From the NCBI GenBank assembly GCA_003354225.1, contig PIVH01000099.1:1-7996 (forward strand): DNA of 7,996 bases. The letters run 5' to 3'. This document shows positions 1 through 4,955 of this stretch, in pieces; the stretch's first letter is position 1; each line of letters begins with the position of its first letter. Below the pieces are notes generated by a model. That model was not told the origin of the DNA. It saw nothing but the letters and a program-made list of their open reading frames with translations, and did no database searches. This DNA comes from Globobulimina sp. Taxonomy: Eukaryota; Foraminifera; Rotaliida. The position numbers and the translations under genes are program-made.

Positions 1-102
1 GTTACATATAATTCCATATTTGTGTCATATTTTATATTTGGTGAGGGAGCTGGACCAGATGAAGCTGGCAGTCTTATTTTCTTTAAACATTTTCAATTGT
101 AA
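1..102 (+). CDS. Possible C-terminal end of a gene entering from the left edge
   Basis: Frame 1 is open from the window edge to a TAA at 100-102 and encodes 33 residues, including GEGAGPDEAGSLIFFKHFQL at the end. The middle stretch (GGT GAG GGA GCT GGA CCA GAT GAA GCT GGC) is rich in G-first codons, which is typical of coding DNA and unlike the AT-rich sequence after the stop. An AATAAA lies 76 bases past the stop. The family is not recognised. A second plus frame and one minus frame are also open here for tens of codons, so the call is tentative. The GTGAGG at 41 could even be a splice donor. Confidence 0.27.
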   Translation, partial: VTYNSIFVSYFIFGEGAGPDEAGSLIFFKHFQL

Positions 103-177
103 AAAATAACAGAAATCCGAAATAGCAATGCAAAAGATAACAAACCATATTTCTGGAAATTTCTTCTTCAAAACTTT

Positions 178-183
178 AATAAA
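178..183 (+). terminator. Candidate AATAAA polyadenylation signal
   Basis: AATAAA lies 76 bases after the TAA of the putative partial gene at the left edge. It is a chance-prone hexamer in AT-rich DNA, but the placement suits a 3' UTR. Confidence 0.2.
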
Positions 184-238
184 TGTTTTCGAGTTTTATG
201 TCAAGATCCTATAACAAAAGCCGTTGCTGAGGAATAGA

Positions 239-258
239 AATAATTAATTAATTAATAA
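239..258. repeat. Short (TTAA)n-type simple repeat
   Basis: About four consecutive TTAA/AATT units lie in the spacer between the left-edge gene and the stop of the SPRY gene. This is ordinary AT-rich low complexity in a 3' intergenic region. The rest of 103-310 shows no further gene. A tandem pair of CTATGATGG units (302-310 and 311-319) overlaps the SPRY stop codon. Confidence 0.6.
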
Positions 259-310
259 ACTAGTTGTGTATGTATGTCAATGTATAATTACATATTGATG
301 ACTATGATGG

Positions 311-1225
311 CTATGATGGGAATAAAGTATCATAGATATGCACAAATATATATGTCATAAATGTCGAAATCATAAACACCAATATTAATGTTTTAATATC
401 ATACTGTTTTATCCCAGTACCACTTGTATCAATTGCCACACTATCAGCACTATTTTGTATTTCTTTACATAAATCATTTAAATTGTCTCCATTAATATTA
501 TTTAATGGTTTCTTAACTACACTTTTAACAAATCGTTTAACCGTATTATTATTCCATGATTTCATTTGCTTGACATCCAACTGCAAGCTTTGTATTTGTT
601 GCTTATAATCCATATCATCATAATCATAGTCATCATCATCATTTTCTGCGTCTTTTTCTTCATTGTCATAATGTTCATATTCAATAATTTTGATTGAATC
701 ATTTATATCTAAGACACTGACCGCGATCCGATAATATAAATCATGCGCAACACTGATATTTTTAAAGGCAATGCCTAAGTCATTCCGATCATTCATAAAT
801 GCAATATATCGCTTATTTAAATCTAAAATAATTGTAATGATTTGTCCAGATTTGATAGGGAGTCCATATGTTTCATACTCGCTTTTTTGTGATACTTTCA
901 TGCCATTTGACGTATATCCATAATGTGGATATAATGTTTGTTTATGAAAATTCATACCAACTGTTATTATGCTCGAACTGACGCCAATGCACATCTTTTG
1001 GGTCAAAAAAAGCACTTTTAATTTCCAAATATGTTTCCCTTTATTCACTTTAAGTGCGCCAAACACCGCATTATATCCATATTTTTGTGATTTTGTTGCG
1101 ATTATTTTGGCTGGATTCAATTTAATTTTTTCTCCTTTGTGTTCCCAAAATTCTGAATTTTCCTCATCTTTTTTAAAAATCATCGTGTCTTGACGACCAA
1201 TTCTAGGTTTAACAAACGGCTGCAT
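311..1225 (-). CDS. SPRY-domain protein with acidic linker and C-terminal membrane anchor
   Basis: Encodes 304 residues in one exon; an in-frame TAA lies two codons upstream of the ATG, fixing the start, and the stop is TAG. Residues about 48-184 read as a SPRY (B30.2-type) beta-sandwich, a protein-interaction module: a GKHIWKLKV strand, the IGVSSS turn, a YG pair near 120, IITIILDLNKRYIAFMND at 129-146, GIAF near 151-154, and closing strands to about 184. An acidic, Asp-rich linker follows at 187-207. A helical stretch at 208-260 contains WNNNTVKRFV and INGDNLNDLC, which faintly recall a shortened SAM domain. Residues 279-298 form a single hydrophobic helix with only six residues after it, the layout of a tail-anchored protein facing the cytosol. 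Inference: it recruits a partner to an organelle or ER membrane. The partner is unknown. It shares a 76-base divergent spacer with the methyltransferase gene. Confidence 0.85.
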   Translation of the reverse strand: MQPFVKPRIGRQDTMIFKKDEENSEFWEHKGEKIKLNPAKIIATKSQKYGYNAVFGALKVNKGKHIWKLKVLFLTQKMCIGVSSSIITVGMNFHKQTLYPHYGYTSNGMKVSQKSEYETYGLPIKSGQIITIILDLNKRYIAFMNDRNDLGIAFKNISVAHDLYYRIAVSVLDINDSIKIIEYEHYDNEEKDAENDDDDYDYDDMDYKQQIQSLQLDVKQMKSWNNNTVKRFVKSVVKKPLNNINGDNLNDLCKEIQNSADSVAIDTSGTGIKQYDIKTLILVFMISTFMTYIFVHIYDTLFPS

Positions 1226-1301
1226 TGTTTAAGTAATATTCCTAAGTGAAAAGTGAAAACAAAGTGTTTGAGATAATCTTAGAAACACTTTGCTTTGAAA
1301 A
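1226..1301. promoter_or_regulatory. Divergent promoter region between SPRY and methyltransferase genes
   Basis: Only 76 bases separate the two start codons, so 5' UTRs and promoters of both genes must lie here or overlap the coding sequences. The segment holds a repeated AAGTGAAAAGTGAAA stretch (1244-1258) and a perfect spaced palindrome with 10-base arms: CAAAGTGTTT at 1260-1269 and AAACACTTTG at 1283-1292. The 13-base spacer itself contains the small palindrome AGATAATCT (1271-1279). The right arm ends nine bases before the methyltransferase ATG. It could be a dimeric transcription-factor site or a hairpin in the leader; the sequence alone does not separate these. Confidence 0.5.
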
Positions 1302-2159
1302 ATGAACACAACCAAGTTATTATTCAGAAACCCTATAAAAATTAACCCTGGATATCGCTATTTTGGCATTAAATCATTTGAAGTTTACAATAATTTTTTT
1401 AATTATACGATGGATGAATTCATAGCGACGTATATCGAAAATGATATCAAAGCATTAAAGAAAAACTGCGATAATTTATTATTTATTGGTGCTGGGCCAA
1501 AACCATCGATTACAAATTTAATTCCTTATTTTAATAAAATATATTTAGTAGAACCAAATATTTATTATCATGGTGAATGGAAAGCACTTAATTGGTATAA
1601 CAATGATAAAATAATTACAATTCATGGAGCATTTGGAACATTTCCAGATATTATAAGCACTCATATTAATTTTGATTATATTTTATCGAGTCATGTTGTA
1701 TATTATGTTAAATTTGCAGACATGTTAAATACATTGAAATTGATGAACACATATTTAGCAAATAAAAGTTATTCGAAATGCATAGTGTCCGTCGCTAAAG
1801 ATCCTCCGAATGGAAGTGATTGGAGTCATTTTGCACAATCTATACAGCCGCAATATAAATTACAGGAATTTCTTGAGGCAACACTTAAATCAAATAAATT
1901 TAATATTGATGATATTATTGATGAACAAGTCACAGAAAGTAAAGACAGAAATGAATTAATAAATGTCTTATCAATGCATTTGAATGATTGTATTGTTGAT
2001 TATGATATGGTCACAAAATTATTACCAGATCAAATTAATTATTTAACGCAACAGTTTATTGATAAAAATTTAAAAGTTGATGATGAAAAAAATCAAAATG
2101 TGATTAATAATCATTATTCAAGACATTTTGTTTTGAAAAAATCAAAATTTTGTGCATAG
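1302..2159 (+). CDS. HNMT-like class I SAM-dependent methyltransferase
   Basis: A single-exon 285-residue protein, close to the roughly 290 residues of histamine N-methyltransferase, which it resembles along its length. Motif I is LLFIGAGPKPS at 59-69, the cofactor-binding glycine loop. The acidic end of strand 2 is LVEPN at 82-86, where Glu84 should contact the SAM ribose. FDYILSSHVVYYV at 124-136 matches the HNMT segment carrying the double tyrosine. The following helix, the GSDW region at 171-174 and the Asn-Asn near 269-270 before the last strand also follow the HNMT plan. From memory of the human enzyme, its substrate-binding Glu28 and Gln143 would fall on Met37 and His131 here, so histamine itself is an unlikely substrate. 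It probably methylates a small amine or related metabolite in the cytosol. It is transcribed away from the SPRY gene and ends with TAG. Confidence 0.82.
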   Translation: MNTTKLLFRNPIKINPGYRYFGIKSFEVYNNFFNYTMDEFIATYIENDIKALKKNCDNLLFIGAGPKPSITNLIPYFNKIYLVEPNIYYHGEWKALNWYNNDKIITIHGAFGTFPDIISTHINFDYILSSHVVYYVKFADMLNTLKLMNTYLANKSYSKCIVSVAKDPPNGSDWSHFAQSIQPQYKLQEFLEATLKSNKFNIDDIIDEQVTESKDRNELINVLSMHLNDCIVDYDMVTKLLPDQINYLTQQFIDKNLKVDDEKNQNVINNHYSRHFVLKKSKFCA

Positions 2160-2278
2160 TCAGATGAAAGCGGATCGGAAAAACTTTTTTTGTTTACATA
2201 ATTTATAATTTATTATTACTCTTTGTTTTTTATTTATTTTGAACAATGTGTGCGTTCTAATTAGTTGGTGCGGGTTCT

Positions 2279-2284
2279 AATAAA
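2279..2284 (+). terminator. Candidate AATAAA polyadenylation signal for the methyltransferase gene
   Basis: AATAAA lies 120 bases downstream of the methyltransferase TAG, a reasonable 3' UTR length. It is the first such hexamer on the plus strand after the stop. Confidence 0.3.
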
Positions 2285-2454
2285 TATGGAACAAATAATT
2301 GTTTTTTCTGTGTTGCCTAAACAATGATGAAACCATAGCAAACCAAAAACTTGGCAAGAAATTAGAAATACGTACGGCAAACCTTAAAGTAGAGCGTCTG
2401 TCTTTGTACCAATTGTGCTGTAAATACCATTAATTTGCAAACACAATACGGACA

Positions 2455-2538
2455 AATAGAAACAATATACTGTCATATGACAACGCTATACTGTCAGAGA
2501 GAAACAATATAGGGTCAAATGGAAACAGTATTTGTAGA
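2455..2538. repeat. Degenerate 21-base tandem repeat, four units
   Basis: Units occupy 2455-2475, 2476-2496, 2497-2517 and 2518-2538. The shared core is about GAAACAATATACTGTCA. Unit 1 is the closest match; unit 2 keeps the CTATACTGTCA end; unit 3 keeps GAAACAATATA then GGGTCA; unit 4 is the most diverged (GGAAACAGTATTTGTA). The 21-base period is two helical turns and also seven codons. In plus frame 1 the units read as heptapeptides of the form xxNxIxS, but that frame has no ATG and is probably not translated. Confidence 0.6.
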
Positions 2539-2565
2539 CTTGTACATACAACAGTATATTGTTTC
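2459..2565. repeat. Perfect 15-base inverted repeat pair flanking the tandem array
   Basis: GAAACAATATACTGT at 2459-2473 (inside tandem unit 1) is exactly reverse-complementary to ACAGTATATTGTTTC at 2551-2565, separated by 77 bases. The right copy ends two bases inside the open frame of the transporter fragment, so the repeat field and the end of that fragment touch. Confidence 0.65.
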
Positions 2566-2581
2566 AGTTGTACATACAACA
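2540..2581. repeat. 14-base direct repeat TTGTACATACAACA, two copies
   Basis: Identical copies lie at 2540-2553 and 2568-2581, a 28-base period, and they bracket the right arm of the 15-base inverted repeat. The second copy lies inside the transporter-fragment frame and supplies part of its last codons. Confidence 0.65.
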
Positions 2582-2827
2582 TTGTTTTAGATTTATTGGA
2601 TGGCTCCGAAATTTCTTGCCACTTATCGTAGCAAAGAATGAAAATTCACTTTCTGATAAACCAACTGTTGTAATAATATCATCTTCCAACGCAGAAATAG
2701 ATAAAACACAATGATATGAAGCTATCCATATGGTACTCACTGCAGCCAAAATAATCCATTTTTCAGAACTTTCAGAGCGTAAAGAAATGTCATTGACATG
2801 ATCACCAAAATTAGTTTGCTCCGACAT
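2564..2827 (-). pseudogene. Truncated N-terminus of an MFS-type transporter, probable gene remnant
   Basis: From the ATG at 2825-2827 the frame gives 87 residues. A frame extension to 2836 would use a TTG, so the ATG is preferred. Residues 1-22 are polar. About 24-44 (KWIILAAVSTIWIASYHCVL) form one hydrophobic helix, followed by ISALEDDIITTVGLSESEFSFFATI-type sequence at 44-68. This is the layout of the first transmembrane helix and loop of major facilitator superfamily proteins, which normally have 12 helices and 400-500 residues. Similarity stops near residue 69; the remaining codons are low-quality sequence running into the 2540-2581 repeats, and the frame ends at TGA. No continuation was found on the minus strand down to 2163, beyond which the methyltransferase occupies the other strand. 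Best read as a broken gene or a lone first exon; a small real membrane peptide is less likely. Confidence 0.5.
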
Positions 2828-2873
2828 GATCAGCAAAAGTGTTTTTTTAGTTGGAGTGCATTAATTAAAAACC
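2828..2873. promoter_or_regulatory. 46-base divergent spacer with AAAGTGTTT
   Basis: Only 46 bases separate the ATG of the transporter remnant from the ATG of the Rolling-stone-like gene. The spacer holds AAAGTGTTT followed by more Ts (2836-2844 and on) and an AT-rich TTAATTAAAAA just before the plus-strand ATG. The same nonamer forms the core of the left palindrome arm at 1261-1269. This supports a shared promoter element, but the spacer is too short to hold a full promoter unless it extends into the flanking genes. Confidence 0.35.
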
Positions 2874-4004
2874 ATGTGCTGTGGGTCAAACTCTTCATTT
2901 CGAAGACATGAAAAACTGATCTCTGTCCCAGAATTGATATCCGGCGGTGGCTCGCTATATCCTCACCGTGATCCTTTTTCATCAACATGGTTATACACAA
3001 AAATTATATTTTGGTTTGTAGCCTTATTACTCAATGCATATTGCTATACCACATGCTTATTGGATACAAATTATTATTCGTTTTTCTTATATTATAACAA
3101 TTGGGTCCTATTAATAACATTGTTTTATTTTACATTTTCATTGATTTTATCAATTCGAATCTATCAAAACACGCAGCCATACCACTTACCATCGTGCTTA
3201 CAACCAATAAATCAATACTCTCTGTCAGACATAAATGATTTACCGTCAATTCGCAATCTAAAATTAAACTTTTTACATAAATATACAAATATTGCATTCC
3301 ATTTATCTGTGACTAATACCTTTGTACTATGTGTTGCATATTGGAGTGTCGAATTTGTTCATTCCATTCATGATTTTGAAAATTATTATAAATTCCCAAT
3401 GCAGCTCAACGTTATCAGTAATTATGCCATTTTATTGCTTTTGATATTATTTGATTTCTCCATCAATGCGACAAAATTAAGCTATTCAAATGTGTGGTAT
3501 ATATTAATTATGTCAATTATCTTTCATGTCTGGTCATTTGTGTTCAATTACAATGCATTTCTATACCAAAATGACAATGATAATCTATCAGATATATCTA
3601 AATTGCCGCGCTTGTTCATATATTATAATTGGGATCAAACCACAGAAAATAAATCAATTGTGACCCATTCATTGCTATATATCATATTCGTATCTTTTAT
3701 ATTATATTTATACATCATTGCGACTCATTTTATTTTGTGTTTTATTAAATCATTTTTTTTATATAAATGGTCGACTATGAACCAAGCATTCATTGAAAAT
3801 GCCTTTGATACAGAATTCGAAATGAATGAATTCAGCGATGCGACTGCTTTGGATGATGATATGATGAATGATAAAGTTGCTTTAGTTGGATACGGACATT
3901 ATAATGACAATGTTGTTGGAAATGGCATTATTGTTCATGAAAAAATCAAAGATGAGCTGCAGAGCACAAACCCCACAGACGGTAAACAACAAGAAAGTTT
4001 ATAA
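2874..4004 (+). CDS. Rolling-stone-like six-transmembrane protein
   Basis: A single-exon, 376-residue integral membrane protein ending in TAA. Hydrophobic segments lie at about 38-58, 75-95, 137-157, 178-196, 205-226 and 265-292. The order fits the Rolling stone (Rost)/FAR-17a-like family: a short N-terminus with a basic RRHEK patch, LYTKIIFWFVALLLNAY, then YYNNWVLLITLFYFTFSLIL, a later SNYAILLLLILFDF segment, a helix with HVWSFVFNYNAFLYQ, an IYYNWDQ motif in the loop, and a last long helix. Residues 311-376 are an acidic, soluble tail (DTEFEMNEF, ALDDDMMNDK), probably cytosolic. The start MCCG could allow palmitoylation of Cys2 and Cys3; this is inference. Rost in flies acts in myoblast fusion, but most family members in protists have no known function, so I infer no process here. 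It is divergent from the transporter remnant and convergent with the next gene, 114 bases away. Confidence 0.78.
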   Translation: MCCGSNSSFRRHEKLISVPELISGGGSLYPHRDPFSSTWLYTKIIFWFVALLLNAYCYTTCLLDTNYYSFFLYYNNWVLLITLFYFTFSLILSIRIYQNTQPYHLPSCLQPINQYSLSDINDLPSIRNLKLNFLHKYTNIAFHLSVTNTFVLCVAYWSVEFVHSIHDFENYYKFPMQLNVISNYAILLLLILFDFSINATKLSYSNVWYILIMSIIFHVWSFVFNYNAFLYQNDNDNLSDISKLPRLFIYYNWDQTTENKSIVTHSLLYIIFVSFILYLYIIATHFILCFIKSFFLYKWSTMNQAFIENAFDTEFEMNEFSDATALDDDMMNDKVALVGYGHYNDNVVGNGIIVHEKIKDELQSTNPTDGKQQESL

Positions 4005-4008
4005 CATT

Positions 4009-4014
4009 TTTATT
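4009..4014 (-). terminator. Candidate minus-strand AATAAA for the four-TM gene
   Basis: TTTATT on the plus strand gives AATAAA on the minus strand, 104 bases past the TAA of the four-TM gene. It lies only five bases after the stop of the convergent Rolling-stone-like gene, so the two transcripts would overlap tail to tail if it is used. Confidence 0.3.
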
Positions 4015-4118
4015 GATACAATATTGTTTTTGTAAAATTTTTCTTAGCTTTCTAACAAAAAACGGTCCAATTTGCGGTCTTTCATTTGCTTTTGTGTCAG
4101 GATGACAATGTTAGGACT

Positions 4119-4578
4119 TTAGCGTTGCTTTCTCAGCTCCTGTACTCTCCAGACCATAAACGTAGATTTACTGACATTTGAGTTGTAAATATAATACATA
4201 AAGGCTGCGCTCATAGAACCATGAATAAAAACAGCTGTATATTTTTGATCTCTCAGTGCTCGGTCAATACATACACCGACATGGAATAAGAGCCAACCCA
4301 AAGCAAACACGATTTTAGTCTGACTATCCGGCTGCTTGGCAATTAATATCGACCCTGATATTTTTGTTTTGGTGACTTGCATCACTCACATTTAGCAAGA
4401 TAGAAATATTAATACCAATAGAAAAGGAACCAAGCATCATACTAAATCTTCGTGCGTACATTGACCCATATTTATCCATTTTATGTCCTTTAGTAAAAAT
4501 ATGTGGCGCATACATTGTTGCGCATGCCGTTGCTAACTCCACTGTACCATTCACATAAAATAGCGCTTTCAATGACAT
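4119..4578 (-). CDS. Two-exon small four-transmembrane protein (DoxX/DUF4345-like layout)
   Basis: Exon 1 is 4390-4578 (63 codons) and exon 2 is 4119-4331 (70 codons plus TAA), giving 133 residues. Unspliced, exon 1 reads into a stop after about 20 unrelated residues, and exon 2 is in another frame, so the splice is needed and preserves phase 0. Predicted membrane helices lie near 5-24, 45-62, 69-86 and 92-112. The first is followed by APHIFTKG and YARRFSMMLGSFSIG; the third contains FALGWLLFHVGVCIDRA. This pattern (hydrophobic, short loop, Y-A-R-x-F/L, G-x-L-L-F-H) resembles the small four-helix DoxX/DUF4345-like proteins, whose biochemical role is mostly unknown. The C-terminus is basic (RVQELRKQR). 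It diverges from the zinc-finger gene across a 377-base spacer. Confidence 0.72.
4332..4389 (-). other. 58-base spliceosomal intron with NAGNAG acceptor
   Basis: The intron begins GTGAGT, reading down from 4389, and ends GCCAAGCAG at 4332. A branch-point-like TATTAAT lies about 10-16 bases before the acceptor. The two adjacent AGs (AAG then CAG) are both in phase; use of the first would add one Gln to the protein. The removed segment joins hydrophobic ...ISILLN to PDSQTKIVFAL..., which restores a sensible membrane protein. Confidence 0.72.
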
Positions 4579-4955
4579 TATTGGTATATTGATGCACGCT
4601 ACGCAGACATTATCTCAATTATGAAAGATTTTCGGTAGTTAATTCAAAAAGCTTTCTATTTTTAGTTTTTTATCTGCAAGCATCCTCTCGGCGCAGTTCA
4701 ACCACTTGAAGTGTCCGCACCGGTTTAAGCCACTTCAGTAAGCTCAACACTTCAGTAACAGTTGAAAAAAAGTGTAGATTTGGTCCACGCACAATCGAAC
4801 ATCCAACACATCATACCACACAGAATCAATAATAAATACTCAAAAAATACTAAATTACGAATCAGCAAATCAATTTATTTCATTTTCCAAATCCTACTGA
4901 ATTTACTCAAGCAATCCAGACTCAAATACAGAAATAACAAACAAAAAGAAAACAA
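4579..4955. promoter_or_regulatory. Divergent promoter and long ATG-free leader of the zinc-finger gene
   Basis: These 377 bases separate the start codons of the four-TM gene (minus) and the zinc-finger gene (plus). The left part (4579-4700) carries no clear motif. The middle (4703-4775) holds a cluster of CACTT/AAGTG elements. From about 4790 to 4955 the plus strand is A/C-rich and very poor in G, and no ATG occurs on the plus strand from 4624 to 4955. That suits a transcribed, unstructured 5' leader scanned without upstream starts. An open frame across 4762-5022 starts only with TTG and is not considered a gene. Confidence 0.5.
4703..4758. repeat. Cluster of CACTT palindrome and direct repeats
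   Basis: CACTTGAAGTG at 4703-4713 is a perfect palindrome around a single central G. CACTTCAGTAA occurs twice, at 4731-4741 and 4748-4758, with a 17-base period. A further AAGTGT lies at 4770-4775. These are candidate binding sites for a regulator of either or both of the divergent genes. Confidence 0.45.

Larger units (their letters stand above)
2160..2563. other. AT-rich non-coding interval with repeats; no intact gene seen
   Basis: This 404-base stretch follows the methyltransferase stop and contains no convincing start-to-stop gene on either strand. Its left half is AT-rich 3' flank with an AATAAA at 2279-2284 and two GTTCTAAT copies about 20 bases apart (near 2253-2280). Its right half, from about 2455, is a degenerate tandem repeat with inverted copies, listed separately. 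A 12-base TGGCAAGAAATT at 2352-2363 recurs inverted at 2610-2621 inside the transporter fragment, so the interval may be part of a decayed inverted-repeat element. No transposase is visible. Confidence 0.55.

Noticed and set aside
25-190. Minus-strand open frame near the left edge with a hydrophobic stretch
   Set aside because: No start codon or clear splice acceptor, and it competes with a more coding-like plus-strand frame ending at 102.
969-1193. Open frame on the plus strand opposite the SPRY gene
   Set aside because: It is a shadow of the SPRY coding sequence, with low-complexity hydrophobic content and no domain.
2434-2630. Plus-strand frame in which the 21-base repeat reads as heptapeptides (xxNxIxS)
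   Set aside because: There is no ATG, the frame begins right after a stop at 2431, and no good acceptor with an upstream exon was found. The periodicity is explained by a 21-base DNA repeat.
2828-2836. Extended N-terminus of the transporter fragment starting at 2836
   Set aside because: The codon there is TTG, while an ATG in the same frame lies at 2825-2827, which is the expected eukaryotic start.
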